The notes under the pieces are model-generated. The model saw only the letters and a program-made list of their open reading frames with translations. It made no database searches and had not been told where the DNA came from. Below are positions 9,012-17,774 of a stretch of 64,000 nt of DNA, piece after piece. A program made the position numbers and the translations under genes. How positions within the stretch are numbered: the stretch's first letter is position 1; each line of letters begins with the position of its first letter. The stretch is from Mameliella sp. CS4 (GTDB taxonomy: Bacteria > Pseudomonadota > Alphaproteobacteria > Rhodobacterales > Rhodobacteraceae): contig NZ_JAHXRQ010000004.1 of assembly GCF_019392335.1 (NCBI RefSeq), positions 62,001 through 126,000 on the forward strand, in the 5' to 3' direction.

Positions 9012-10817
9012 ATGCCGCTTGATGCCACCATCGCGCGTGTCACCGCCCGTATCGAAGCCCGTTCCGAGCAGATGCGCAGCACCTATCTTGACCGCATGCG
9101 CCGCGCCGCAGACGAAGGCCCGCGCCGGGCGCACCTGACCTGCGGCAACCAGGCCCATGCCTATGCCGCCATGACCGGCGACAAGGATACGCTGGCCGAA
9201 GGGCGCGCGCCGAACCTCGGTATCGTGACCGCCTACAACGACATGCTCTCGGCTCACCAGCCGTTCGAGACCTACCCCGATGTGATCCGCGCCGCCGCGC
9301 GAGAGGCAGGCGGCACCGCGCAGGTCGCGGGCGGCGTGCCTGCCATGTGCGATGGCGTCACCCAGGGACAGGTCGGCATGGAGCTTTCGCTGTTCTCACG
9401 CGACGTGATCGCGCTGGCCACAGGCGTGGCGCTCAGCCACAACACTTTTGACGCTGCCGTCTATCTGGGCGTTTGCGACAAGATCGTGCCGGGGCTGGTG
9501 ATCGCCGCCGCCACCTTTGGCTATATCCCCGGCCTTTTCATCCCCGCCGGTCCCATGACCAGCGGCTTGCCCAACGACGAAAAGGCCAAAGTGCGTCAGC
9601 AGTTCGCCACCGGCGAAGTGGGCCGGGACAAGCTGATGGAGGCTGAGATGGCCTCGTACCACGGTCCGGGCACCTGCACCTTCTACGGCACTGCAAATTC
9701 CAACCAGATGCTGATGGAGTTCATGGGGCTGCACATGCCGGGCACCAGCTTTATCAACCCGGGCACCCCGCTGCGCGAGGCGTTGACGGCGAAGGCCGCC
9801 AAACACGCGCTGTCGATCACCAACCTCGGGAATGCCTATCGCCCCGTCTGCGACGTCCTGGACGCCAAGGCCTTTGTGAACGGCATCGTCGGGTTGATGG
9901 CGACGGGTGGCTCGACCAACCTGGTCCTGCACTTGCCCGCGATGGCCCGCGCCGCGGGCATCGCGCTGGAGCTGGAGGATTTCGACGAGATCAGTTCCGT
10001 CACGCCGCTGATGGCCAAGGTCTATCCAAACGGTCTTGCCGACGTGAACCATTTCCACGCGGCGGGCGGGTTGCAATACATGATCGGCGATCTGCTGGAC
10101 GCCGGCCTGCTGCACGACGACGTCAAGACCGTGGCGGGCGACGGGCTGTCGCTCTACACGCGTGAGCCGGTCCTGGATAACGGTGCAATCTCCTACCGCG
10201 ACGGCCCGCGCGAAACGCAGAATGACAAGATCCTGCGCCCCGCCCGCGATCCTTTCCAGAAAACCGGCGGGCTGAAACAGCTGTACGGCAACCTCGGGCA
10301 CGGGATGATCAAGGTCTCTGCCGTAGCGCCCGAGCGCCATGTGATCGAGGCGCCGGCCCGCATCTTCCACGATCAGGAGAGCGTCAAGACCGCCTTCAAG
10401 GCCGGTGAGTTTACCTCGGACACCGTTGTTGTCGTCCGTTTCCAGGGGCCGTCCTCCAACGGGATGCCGGAACTGCACGGGCTGACACCGACGCTGGCGG
10501 TGCTTCAGGACCGGGGGCTGAAGGTGGCGCTTGTCACCGATGGCCGCATGTCGGGCGCCTCTGGCAAAGTGCCCGCCGCCATCCATGTCTCGCCCGAGGC
10601 AGCCAATGGCGGCCCGCTGGCGCGGCTGCGCGACGGTGACGTGGTGCGCGTGGATGCGGTCAAAGGCACGATCGAAACCCTGGCCGAGGATTTCGACAGC
10701 CGCGAGCCGGTGCAAGCCGACCTATCAGGCAATGGCCACGGCGTCGGGCGCGAGCTGTTCGAAGCCTTCCGCCAGAACGTCGGCCTTGCCTCCAACGGTG
10801 CCGCCGTGGTGGTGTGA
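9012..10817 (+). CDS. edd: Phosphogluconate dehydratase
   Basis: The 601 residues match Edd length (E. coli 603). It dehydrates 6-phosphogluconate to KDPG in the Entner-Doudoroff pathway and belongs to the IlvD/Edd iron-sulfur dehydratase family. Visible signatures are [22 protein letters not shown], the CDKIVPG cluster-ligand motif (about residue 155), [14 protein letters not shown] and [23 protein letters not shown] near the C-terminus. GGAGGG at 8998-9003 supports the ATG at 9012. The adjacent eda starts 58 bp later and completes the pathway. Confidence 0.97.
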   Translation: MPLDATIARVTARIEARSEQMRSTYLDRMRRAADEGPRRAHLTCGNQAHAYAAMTGDKDTLAEGRAPNLGIVTAYNDMLSAHQPFETYPDVIRAAAREAGGTAQVAGGVPAMCDGVTQGQVGMELSLFSRDVIALATGVALSHNTFDAAVYLGVCDKIVPGLVIAAATFGYIPGLFIPAGPMTSGLPNDEKAKVRQQFATGEVGRDKLMEAEMASYHGPGTCTFYGTANSNQMLMEFMGLHMPGTSFINPGTPLREALTAKAAKHALSITNLGNAYRPVCDVLDAKAFVNGIVGLMATGGSTNLVLHLPAMARAAGIALELEDFDEISSVTPLMAKVYPNGLADVNHFHAAGGLQYMIGDLLDAGLLHDDVKTVAGDGLSLYTREPVLDNGAISYRDGPRETQNDKILRPARDPFQKTGGLKQLYGNLGHGMIKVSAVAPERHVIEAPARIFHDQESVKTAFKAGEFTSDTVVVVRFQGPSSNGMPELHGLTPTLAVLQDRGLKVALVTDGRMSGASGKVPAAIHVSPEAANGGPLARLRDGDVVRVDAVKGTIETLAEDFDSREPVQADLSGNGHGVGRELFEAFRQNVGLASNGAAVVV

Positions 10818-10875
10818 CCGGACGCGCCTCGCTATAGAAATCACTCAATCCCAACGACCCAAGGGAGCTTTGCCC

Positions 10876-11520
10876 ATGACCCCCCAGACCGCCAGCCAGA
10901 GCAACGAGGCGCTCTGCCGTCTTGCCCCTTTGATCCCCGTTCTGGTGGTCGATGATATCGCCACCGCCCGCCCGCTGGCCGAGGCGCTGGTGGCCGGTGG
11001 CCTGCCGGTGCTGGAGGTGACGCTGCGCACGCCGGTGGCGCTGGACGCGATCCGCGAGATGGCACAGGTCGCGGGCGGCATAGTCGGCGCGGGCACCCTG
11101 CTGACGCCGCAGGACGTGACCGCCGCCAAGGAGGCCGGTGCGAAATTTGGCGTATCTCCCGGCGCGACGGATCGGTTGCTGCAGGCCTGCGAAGATGCCG
11201 ACCTGCCGCTGCTGCCGGGCGCCGCCACCTCGTCCGAGGCCATGCGCCTGCTGGAACGCGGCTACACGGTGCAGAAATTCTTTCCCGCCGAGGCCAATGG
11301 CGGTGTGCCCGCGCTGAAATCCATCGGCGCGCCGATCCCGCAGGTGCGGTTCTGCCCCACCGGCGGCGTCAGCCCCACCAATGCGCCCGACTACCTGGCC
11401 CTGTCCAACACGCTTTGCGTCGGTGGCAGCTGGGTCGCGCCCAAGGATGCGGTGACAAACCGCGACTGGGCCCGGATCGAGCAACTGGCCCGCGAAGCGG
11501 CCGCCCTGCCCCGGAGTTGA
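10876..11520 (+). CDS. eda: KDPG aldolase (2-dehydro-3-deoxyphosphogluconate aldolase)
   Basis: A 214-residue class I aldolase that splits KDPG into pyruvate and glyceraldehyde-3-phosphate. Motifs are LIPVLVVDD at the start, the catalytic glutamate in LEVTLRTP, the Schiff-base lysine in VQKFFPAEANGG, and the phosphate-binding FCPTGGV. GGGAG at 10863-10867 precedes the ATG. It is in an operon with edd, as in most Roseobacters, which lack phosphofructokinase flux and use this route for sugars. A GC-rich hairpin (GGCCGCGC / GCGCGGCC, 11531-11552) follows but lacks a T-run. Confidence 0.96.
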   Translation: MTPQTASQSNEALCRLAPLIPVLVVDDIATARPLAEALVAGGLPVLEVTLRTPVALDAIREMAQVAGGIVGAGTLLTPQDVTAAKEAGAKFGVSPGATDRLLQACEDADLPLLPGAATSSEAMRLLERGYTVQKFFPAEANGGVPALKSIGAPIPQVRFCPTGGVSPTNAPDYLALSNTLCVGGSWVAPKDAVTNRDWARIEQLAREAAALPRS

Positions 11521-11538
11521 ACCGTTCCCGGGCCGCGC

Positions 11539-11811
11539 TTACGGGCGCGGCCGCGATTTCCAACCGCCCCGGCGGCGCGGTTTTTGCGCCTGTTCCAGTC
11601 CCTCGCGCAGCACCTGTGTCATCGGGTGGTCGGCGTGTTCGCCGTAGCGCGCCAACAAGGCCCCGATCTGTGCCTGCATGTCGACGCCATCGGGCGCCGA
11701 CAGGGCCCAGTCCAGAAAGATCGACCGGCATTCCTCGGCCGTCAGCCCCTCCATCGCGTAGGCCTCCACCATCAGGCCCTTGGGGTCGGTCGCGTCACCC
11801 TTCTTGCTCAT
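11539..11811 (-). CDS. Conserved hypothetical protein downstream of glnE
   Basis: A 90-residue protein starting MSKKGDATDPKGLMVEAYAMEG and ending in a basic tail (QKPRRRGGWKSRPRP). The central part (TAEECRSIFLDWALSAPDGVDMQAQIGALLARYGE) looks helical; there is no signal peptide or transmembrane segment. Its ATG overlaps the glnE stop as ATGA, so it is co-translated with glnE. I recognise no functional domain. A role connected to nitrogen control is suggested only by position. Confidence 0.7.
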   Translation of the reverse strand: MSKKGDATDPKGLMVEAYAMEGLTAEECRSIFLDWALSAPDGVDMQAQIGALLARYGEHADHPMTQVLREGLEQAQKPRRRGGWKSRPRP

Positions 11812-14585
11812 GTCTCGTTCTCCGGTTCCGGCAGCACTTTGCCGATGATCTCTGCCGCGCGGCCGGCCCGTGACTCAAGGTCCGACCGCATGCTGTCCAT
11901 GTCGGGGGCCTCGGCCAGGCGCAACAGGAAGGTGCAGCCGCCAAGGCCCAGCTTTTCCGGGTCAATCGCGTCTTCGCTGACCAGCCGCGCGCCGATCTGC
12001 AAGGACCAGAACAGCTCGTAGGCGGCAATCAGCGCCTTGCGGTCGTCCTCGTCGAGCCAGGTGGCCAGCCGCAGCGCCCTCGGCGCCTCGCGCACGGGGC
12101 GCTCCGCCTCCAGCGCACATAATTGCGCAAAGAGCTCGATGTCCTGCAACCGCCCCGGCCCGATCTTGGCATCCAGCGGCCCCCCCGGCCCCTTGGCCGC
12201 CGCGATACGCGCGCGCATTTCGGCCACGCCGCGCCGGATCTGGGGCACGTCGCGGGCCTTGCCGATGACCTCCTTGCGCAGCGCCTCGACATCCTCGGCC
12301 AGTTTCCCCGGGCCCGCGACCACCCGCGCCCGCGTCAGCGCCAGGTGTTCCCAGACCCAGGCCTCTTCGCGCTGGTAGCTCTGGAAAGAGGCCCAGGACG
12401 TCGCAACCGGCCCCTGGTTGCCAGAGGGGCGCAGACGCATGTCGATTTCATAAAGCTTGCCCTCGGCCATCGGCGCCGTCATCGCGGTGATCAGCGCCTG
12501 GGTCAGCCGCGCGTAATAGGTCCGGCTGGCCAGCGGCTTGCGCCCCTCCGAGGCCTCGACCCCCTGCGCATCGTAGATCACGATCACGTCCAGGTCGGAC
12601 CGCGCGTGCTGGCGCCGCGCGCCCAGCGATCCCATACCCAGAACAACCGCGCCGCGTCCCGGCGGGGGGCCGTGTTTCTCGGCGAACATGGTCTGCACCT
12701 CGGGCCAGACGGCGGCCAGCGAGGCCCCCGCAAGATCGGCATAAGCCTTGCCCGCCTCCTCTGGTCCCATCAACCCGCGCAACAGGTGCACACCGATGCG
12801 GAAATGCCAGTCCTTGGCCCAGCGGCGGGCGGCGTCCAGTTTGCGCTCGTAGTCTCCCGCTTCTTCCAACTGCGCGACCAGCGCCGCGCGCAATGCATCC
12901 GACCCCGGCCAGTCGCTGAAGAAATCCCCGGCGATCACCGCGTCGAAGACGCTGGCATTGCGGGACAGGTAGCGCGCCAGGTCCGGCGAGGTGCCAACGA
13001 TGTCCACCAGAAGGTCGATCAGCTGATGGTTGGCCTCGAAGAGCGAGAAAAGCTGCACCCCGGCGGGCAGCCCGGCCAGGAAGCTGTCAAAGGCCTTCAG
13101 CGCCTCCTCGGGCCGGTCGGTCTGGCCGAGCCTGCGCAGGATCTCGGGCCGCAGGCGTTCGAAAATGGTGACGGCCCGCTGCGAGCGCAGGCACGGATAG
13201 TTGAGCCAGCGACCCGGCACAGGACTGTCGGCAAAGACCTCGGGCACCTCCTGGTCGGTGCCGGACCCGGGGGCAAAGAAGCCTTCGGTCAGGTCCTGGA
13301 CCTCGGTCAGGCGGTCGCTCAGCTCACGCTCGACCTCTGCCAGATCGCGCCCCATCAGGCAGGCCAGCCGTTCCATCCCCTCGGGCGATTTCGGCAGGTT
13401 GTGGGTCTGCGCGTCCCCGATCATCTGGATGCGGTGTTCAACCTCGCGGTGGGCCCGGTAGTGCCCGCTCAGCACCCTGGCCACATCGCCCGGGATCCAG
13501 CCCTTGTCCGCCAGTCGCGCCAACCCTTCGACCGTGCCGCGCACCCGCAATTCGGGGTCCCGCCCGCCGGCGATCAGCTGCCGGGTCTGGGTAAAGAATT
13601 CGATCTCGCGGATGCCACCGCGCCCCAGCTTCATGTTGTGGCCCGGCAGGGTAATCCCGCCGCCCAGGCCCTTGTGCTCGCGAATGCGCAACCGCATGTC
13701 ATGCGCGTCCTGAATGGCGGCGAAATCCAGGTGCTTGCGCCAGACGAAAGGGGTCAGCACCTCCAGAAAGCGCCCGCCAGCCTCCAGATCCCCTGCCGAG
13801 GGGCGTGCCTTGATATAGGCGGCCCGTTCCCATGTGCGCCCGACGCTCTCATAATAGCGTTCTGCGGCTTCCATCGCCATGCAGACGGGTGTCACCGCCG
13901 GATCGGGCCGCAACCGCAGATCGGTGCGAAAGACATAGCCATCGCCGGTCAGGTCGTTCAGCGTCGCCGCCATCTTGCGGGTGGCCCGGACAAGGCTGGC
14001 GCGGGCCTCGTGATAGTCTGCCGGGTCGTACTGCTGTTCGTCGAAGAGGCAGATCAGGTCGATGTCCGAAGAATAGTTCAGCTCTCCGGCGCCCATCTTG
14101 CCCATCGCCAGCGCCACCATGCCGCCCGCCGTGGCAATGTCGTCCTCGGTCTTGCCCGGCAGCTTGCCGCGCGTGATCTCGGGTGTGATCGCCGCCCGCA
14201 AGGCCAGCGAGACCGACAGATCCGCGAAATCGCTGAGCGTCCCCGTGACCTGCTCCAGCTCCCAGGCGCCGGACAGGTCGCACAGCGCGATCAACAGCGC
14301 CATCCGCCGCTTGGCCTGTCGCAGCGCGACGCCGATCTGAGCCGGGGCGACCTCTTCGAGACCGGCATACACCGCCTTGACCGCGCCCTCCGGGTCCGTA
14401 ACCGCAGCTTCCAGCCAGGCGCTCTCCTTGCCGATGAGGCCCCGCAGGTAGGGGCTCGATCCGGCCGTTCCTTCGATCAGCTCTGCCAGGCCCCCGGTCG
14501 CCCAGGGACACTCTTCAAGCGCCTCCGCGCCCCGGTCGGGTTCGAAGGCGCGCGGCGTGCGGGTCATGCGTTGTTCCAGCGTCAT
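11808..14585 (-). CDS. glnE: Bifunctional glutamine synthetase adenylyltransferase/deadenylylase
   Basis: This 925-residue protein adenylylates and deadenylylates glutamine synthetase in response to PII. There are two nucleotidyltransferase domains: an N-terminal adenylyl-removing one with YSSDIDLICLFDE (about residue 180) and a C-terminal adenylylating one with GSLGARRQHARSDLDVIVIYD (about residue 645). A helical linker lies between them and a C-terminal GlnD-like helical domain follows each. The start at 14585 (MTLEQRMTRTPRAFEP) is chosen over a longer open frame reaching 14768, which would run into the divergent gene. It is slightly short of E. coli GlnE (946). Confidence 0.95.
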   Translation of the reverse strand: MTLEQRMTRTPRAFEPDRGAEALEECPWATGGLAELIEGTAGSSPYLRGLIGKESAWLEAAVTDPEGAVKAVYAGLEEVAPAQIGVALRQAKRRMALLIALCDLSGAWELEQVTGTLSDFADLSVSLALRAAITPEITRGKLPGKTEDDIATAGGMVALAMGKMGAGELNYSSDIDLICLFDEQQYDPADYHEARASLVRATRKMAATLNDLTGDGYVFRTDLRLRPDPAVTPVCMAMEAAERYYESVGRTWERAAYIKARPSAGDLEAGGRFLEVLTPFVWRKHLDFAAIQDAHDMRLRIREHKGLGGGITLPGHNMKLGRGGIREIEFFTQTRQLIAGGRDPELRVRGTVEGLARLADKGWIPGDVARVLSGHYRAHREVEHRIQMIGDAQTHNLPKSPEGMERLACLMGRDLAEVERELSDRLTEVQDLTEGFFAPGSGTDQEVPEVFADSPVPGRWLNYPCLRSQRAVTIFERLRPEILRRLGQTDRPEEALKAFDSFLAGLPAGVQLFSLFEANHQLIDLLVDIVGTSPDLARYLSRNASVFDAVIAGDFFSDWPGSDALRAALVAQLEEAGDYERKLDAARRWAKDWHFRIGVHLLRGLMGPEEAGKAYADLAGASLAAVWPEVQTMFAEKHGPPPGRGAVVLGMGSLGARRQHARSDLDVIVIYDAQGVEASEGRKPLASRTYYARLTQALITAMTAPMAEGKLYEIDMRLRPSGNQGPVATSWASFQSYQREEAWVWEHLALTRARVVAGPGKLAEDVEALRKEVIGKARDVPQIRRGVAEMRARIAAAKGPGGPLDAKIGPGRLQDIELFAQLCALEAERPVREAPRALRLATWLDEDDRKALIAAYELFWSLQIGARLVSEDAIDPEKLGLGGCTFLLRLAEAPDMDSMRSDLESRAGRAAEIIGKVLPEPENET

Positions 14586-14682
14586 GGCGGCAGATGGCCA
14601 CCAAACGCGACCGAGCGCAACTCCCTTGCAGCCGCCCCGCCCCTGTCCCAGTCTGCGCCGCGAACCACTGAGGATCCGATTG

Positions 14683-15150
14683 ATGAGCAAGAGTTTGAAA
14701 CGTGTCCGCAAAGCGCTCGAAGATGCGGGACTGCCGCATGAGATCCGCGAGGTCGGCCAGGCCCGCACCGCACAGGAGGCCGCCGACAGCGTCGGCTGTC
14801 ACCTTGACCAGATCGCCAAGTCGATCATCTTTCGGGCCGAGAACAGCGGCGAGGCGGTGCTTTTCCTCACCGCGGGCGGCAACAAGGTCTGCTCGGACAA
14901 GGCCACGGCCCTTGCGGGTGAGCCGCTGGGCAAGGCGGATGCGGCGCTGATCCGCGCCCAGACCGGCTTTGCCATCGGTGGTGTGTCTCCGGTCGGTCAC
15001 CTGACCCCGATCCGCGCCTGGATCGATCCCCGCCTGATGGAATTTCAAGAGGTCTGGGCCGCCGCCGGAACACCCCGGCATGTCGTGGCGATGGACCCGC
15101 GAGAGTTGCCGCGCCTGACCGGGGCCGTCGAGGCGGAGTTTACGCTTTGA
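14683..15150 (+). CDS. YbaK/EbsC-type aminoacyl-tRNA deacylase
   Basis: A 155-residue protein of the YbaK/ProX editing-domain family. Evidence is the QARTAQEAADSVGCHLDQIAKSIIF segment, the substrate-loop lysine in GGNKVCSDK, and the GGVSPVGH motif (about residue 104) that is diagnostic of the family. Members hydrolyse mischarged tRNAs such as Cys-tRNAPro. It is divergent from glnE and monocistronic, and is followed by repeat copy B. Confidence 0.88.
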   Translation: MSKSLKRVRKALEDAGLPHEIREVGQARTAQEAADSVGCHLDQIAKSIIFRAENSGEAVLFLTAGGNKVCSDKATALAGEPLGKADAALIRAQTGFAIGGVSPVGHLTPIRAWIDPRLMEFQEVWAAAGTPRHVVAMDPRELPRLTGAVEAEFTL

Positions 15151-15190
15151 ACGCCCCCCCCCCCGGGGGGATATTTTTTGCCAAAACACC
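15151..15190 (+). repeat. 3'-end dispersed repeat, copy B (degenerate)
   Basis: A C-run and G-run hairpin (CCCCCC / GGGGGG) is followed by ATATTTTTTGCCAAAACAC. It shares the position (immediately 3' of a gene) and the GGGG-ATATTTT core with copies A, C and D, but has lost the middle part. It may double as the terminator of the upstream deacylase gene. Confidence 0.55.
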
Positions 15191-15271
15191 TCGGCGGGAG
15201 GCGGCGGACGGGAGACGGAACAGCGCCTCTTTGCGCCACAAGCCACCGACAAGGCGCGCATTTCCAGTTAA

Positions 15272-15347
15272 TGTAAAAAACATTCACATCGACCCTTGAA
15301 AGCCCGCCTCCAAACTCCGATCTGATGTAATGTGAAAGGCATTCACA
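15272..15347. promoter_or_regulatory. Paired inverted-repeat sites (TGTRAA-N5-TTCACA) upstream of DUF2852 gene
   Basis: Two 17-bp sites, TGTAAAAAACATTCACA (15272-15288) and TGTGAAAGGCATTCACA (15331-15347), share the pattern TGTRAA-N5-TTCACA; the second is a perfect 6-5-6 inverted repeat. They are 59 bp apart and the second ends 22 bp before the start codon, so they bracket the likely promoter. The pattern resembles a CRP box but with 7 rather than 6 bases between the TGTGA/TCACA pentamers. Confidence 0.6.
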
Positions 15348-15369
15348 TAATGCAGAAACGGAGAGAGAA

Positions 15370-15807
15370 ATGACCACCGCCGCATATACGACCCAGCTGC
15401 CCGCCAATGCCGGCTGGCTCACACGGGCCGAGGCATGGCTGGATAACAAGGGGAAAGGCGCATGGATCGCGGCAATGGTCCTGGGCTTCATCTTCTTCTG
15501 GCCCATTGGCCTCGCCCTTCTCGCCTACATGATCTGGAGCAAACGCATGTTCAGCAAGTCCTGCCGTCACGGTTCGCGTCACCACGAAGGCCGTAAGGCC
15601 GCCTGGGCCGCGATGAAACCCTCGGGCAACAGCGCGTTCGACGCCTACAAGTCCGATACCCTGCGCCGCCTCGAAGCCGAACAGGAAGCCTTTGAACAGT
15701 TCCTGGAGCGCCTGCGCGAAGCCAAGGACAAGTCCGAGTTCGACCAGTTCATGGACGACCGCGAGCGTCGGGCCAAATCCGAGGTCGGCGAAACCGAAAA
15801 CGCCTGA
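15370..15807 (+). CDS. DUF2852 membrane-anchored protein
   Basis: A 145-residue protein with one strong hydrophobic segment (GAWIAAMVLGFIFFWPIGLALLAYMIW, about residues 34-60). A basic stretch rich in histidine (SCRHGSRHHEGRK) follows, then a charged helical C-terminal half (about 85-145) with coiled-coil character (YKSDTLRRLEAEQEAFEQFLERLREAK). This matches the DUF2852 family of Rhodobacterales, whose function is unknown. GGAGAGAGAA precedes the ATG. Two operator-like sites lie upstream, suggesting strong conditional control. The next gene is another small membrane protein in the same direction. Confidence 0.8.
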   Translation: MTTAAYTTQLPANAGWLTRAEAWLDNKGKGAWIAAMVLGFIFFWPIGLALLAYMIWSKRMFSKSCRHGSRHHEGRKAAWAAMKPSGNSAFDAYKSDTLRRLEAEQEAFEQFLERLREAKDKSEFDQFMDDRERRAKSEVGETENA

Positions 15808-15817
15808 CCATCCGGGT

Positions 15818-15836
15818 GCCCCCGACAAACGGGGGC
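15818..15836 (+). terminator. Hairpin after DUF2852 gene (weak terminator)
   Basis: A 7-bp perfect stem GCCCCCG / CGGGGGC with loop ACAAA. No clear T-run follows, so readthrough into the RDD gene is likely. Confidence 0.4.
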
Positions 15837-15866
15837 GCCCTGCCCTTTACCTTGCTGGAGCCAACG

Positions 15867-16310
15867 ATGTATTCCGACACCATGTCCCATCTGCCCGATC
15901 CTGACCGCCAGGCGGCTTTTTACGAAGGCGTGACCGTCAAACGCGGCCTCGCCTGGGTGGTGGACACCGTGCTGATTTCGCTGATTACCCTGCCCGTCGC
16001 CGTCTTTTCCATCGTCGGCCTCTTCATGCTGCCGCTGATGTTCCTGCTGATCGGGTTTCTTTACCGTTGGATGAGCATTGCCGGAAAATCCTCGACCCCG
16101 GGGATGCGGCTGATGAATATCGAGTTCCGCAACGCCTGGGGCGCACGCTTTGACGGCGGCGAGGCGTTTTTGCACACGCTGGGCTACACGCTGATCGCCG
16201 CCACGGTGATTCTGCAGATCGCCTCCATCGTGCTGATGTTCGTCAGCGAACGGGGCCAGGGCCTGCACGACATGGTGCTGGGCACCGTCGCCCTGAACCG
16301 TCGCGCCTGA
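15867..16310 (+). CDS. RDD family membrane protein
   Basis: A 147-residue protein with the RDD family layout: KRGLAWVVDTVLISLITLPVAVF (first helix with the conserved Arg/Asp), a second hydrophobic span MLPLMFLLIGFLY, then GKSSTPGMRLMNIEF and a third helix, ending GLHDMVLGTVAL (conserved HD). RDD proteins are small inner-membrane proteins; some are ion antiporters and most are uncharacterised. GGAG at 15856-15859 supports the ATG at 15867. It lies 59 bp after the DUF2852 gene. Confidence 0.85.
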   Translation: MYSDTMSHLPDPDRQAAFYEGVTVKRGLAWVVDTVLISLITLPVAVFSIVGLFMLPLMFLLIGFLYRWMSIAGKSSTPGMRLMNIEFRNAWGARFDGGEAFLHTLGYTLIAATVILQIASIVLMFVSERGQGLHDMVLGTVALNRRA

Positions 16311-16474
16311 GGCAACAGAGCCGCTCGAAACCACGGATCTTTTCCCGTCTCGCGGGCGGTTAACTATGAAATCGGAAAAGCCTCGCTGCTGCGGGGCCTT
16401 GCCGTGCCGAAAGGCTTGGCGCGCGGCGGGATCGTTGTTACCGTTTCGTTAAATTTTTCGAAGGTATCCGCTCG

Positions 16475-17287
16475 ATGCGTCACTCGCTTCCGCTTGCACC
16501 GCAGTTCTACGTCACTGCTCCCCAGCCCTGCCCGTATCTTGCGGACAGGATGGAACGGAAGCTGTTTACTGCCCTGCAAGGGGATTCCGCGCAAAAACTG
16601 AACGATTCCCTGTCCAAGCAAGGGTTCCGTCGGTCGCAGAACGTGCTCTATCGGCCCTCCTGCGCCGATTGCGCCGCCTGCCTGTCCGCCCGGATCGACG
16701 TCACGCGCTTTCAGCCCACGCGCAACCAGCGCAAGGTCATCAAGCGCAATGCGGCGCTGGAACGCCGTGCCACCAGCCCCTGGGCGACAGAGGAACAATA
16801 CGAACTGTTCCGCCGCTACCTGGATGCGCGCCACGCCGATGGCGGCATGGCCGACATGGACGTGTTCGAATTTGCCGCCATGATCGAGGAAACCCCGATC
16901 CGCAGCCGCGTGATCGAGTATTTCGATCCCGAAAGTGACAAGCTGGTGGCAACCTGCCTGACCGACATGCTCGATGACGGGCTTTCGATGGTCTATTCCT
17001 TCTATGAACCGGACATGCCGCGCCACTCGCTGGGCAAGTGGATGATCCTCGACCATATCGAGATCGCCCGCGAGGCAGGCCTGCCCTACGTCTACCTGGG
17101 CTACTGGGTGCCTGGCAGCGACAAGATGGGGTACAAGGCTCAGTTCGACGCGCTCGAGATCTACCGGCGCGGGGTCTGGGAACGGCTGGAGAATGCCAGC
17201 GATTTTTCCTCGGACATGCATCCCCTGTCGACCGATCCCATTGCCGAGCAGGTGGCGAACATCTCTTTCCCCGATACGCGCGGCTGA
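16475..17287 (+). CDS. bpt: Arginyl/leucyl-tRNA-protein transferase (Bpt/Ate family)
   Basis: A 270-residue enzyme of the bacterial Ate/Bpt family, which adds an amino acid from aminoacyl-tRNA to protein N-termini to create N-degrons. The N-terminal domain has [12 protein letters not shown], and the cysteine-rich [21 protein letters not shown] (about residues 53-75) holds the conserved C-x2-C-x2-C. The C-terminal GNAT-like domain has [25 protein letters not shown] and [17 protein letters not shown]. Alphaproteobacterial members usually transfer Leu or Arg to acidic N-termini. It would work with ClpS/ClpAP, not seen here. Confidence 0.93.
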   Translation: MRHSLPLAPQFYVTAPQPCPYLADRMERKLFTALQGDSAQKLNDSLSKQGFRRSQNVLYRPSCADCAACLSARIDVTRFQPTRNQRKVIKRNAALERRATSPWATEEQYELFRRYLDARHADGGMADMDVFEFAAMIEETPIRSRVIEYFDPESDKLVATCLTDMLDDGLSMVYSFYEPDMPRHSLGKWMILDHIEIAREAGLPYVYLGYWVPGSDKMGYKAQFDALEIYRRGVWERLENASDFSSDMHPLSTDPIAEQVANISFPDTRG

Positions 17288-17453
17288 AATCCGGACAAGT
17301 TTTCGTGATCTGATCCCTCCACTTCGCTGGTGGACGGGAAATGTCGCCGATAGACGCAAATCCTGGTTGCGCTAACCTAGCAATGCGTGCATCCCCCAAA
17401 TTTGACCAAGCGGTAAAACCCGTCCCGGGAAAAGCTGCAAGAGGACCGATCGG

Positions 17454-17687
17454 ATGCCATCTCACGAAGATCAGCTGCGCAATATCCTGCACGCGCTGGA
17501 GGCCTACGACCTGGAAACGCGAATCCATGTCGTGCGCGAGGTGACCGTGCCCTTGCTGGAACATCTGGGCTATTCGCTGGCGCGCGATGCAGCGGCGACG
17601 GCGGCCTCTTCGGCCTTTATCCTGGCGGCGGAGCTGGAAAAGCGACTGGCCAAGATCGGCACCATGATCTCGGAGGATGGCGACTAG
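17454..17687 (+). CDS. Small conserved hypothetical protein
   Basis: A 77-residue, mostly helical, acidic protein (DQLRNILHALEAYDLETRIHVVREVTVPLL). The alanine-rich mid-section (RDAAATAASSAFILAAELEKRLAK) could be an amphipathic helix. There is no recognised domain. GAGGA at 17441-17445 gives a reasonable ribosome site 8 nt upstream. It is followed by a strong bidirectional terminator. Confidence 0.6.
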   Translation: MPSHEDQLRNILHALEAYDLETRIHVVREVTVPLLEHLGYSLARDAAATAASSAFILAAELEKRLAKIGTMISEDGD

Positions 17688-17719
17688 ACGGCTCCCCCAT
17701 CCGCGCAGTCCAGCAGACA

Positions 17720-17753
17720 GGGAAAGGGCGGGCCATATGGCCCGCCCTTTCCC
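17720..17753. terminator. Bidirectional terminator, 34-bp perfect inverted repeat
   Basis: A perfect palindrome with arms GGGAAAGGGCGGGCC and GGCCCGCCCTTTCCC separated by ATAT. It sits between the convergent hypothetical gene (+) and the TRAP operon (-). The pyrimidine-rich 3' arm gives a T-containing tail on both strands. Confidence 0.85.
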
Positions 17754-17774
17754 GTTTCGGCGTGTCGTCCCTGG

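Noticed and set aside
12123..14741. 872-codon open frame on the plus strand
   Set aside because: It is antisense to glnE, which has full-length homology, and its sequence shows no domain; it is a high-GC shadow frame.
15331..15347. CRP/FNR-type box upstream of the DUF2852 gene
   Set aside because: TGTGA and TCACA are separated by 7 bp, whereas CRP requires 6 and FNR boxes differ in sequence; it is kept only as an unassigned inverted repeat.
15818..15836. Strong terminator after the DUF2852 gene
   Set aside because: A stem is present but no T-run, so it is recorded only as a weak hairpin.
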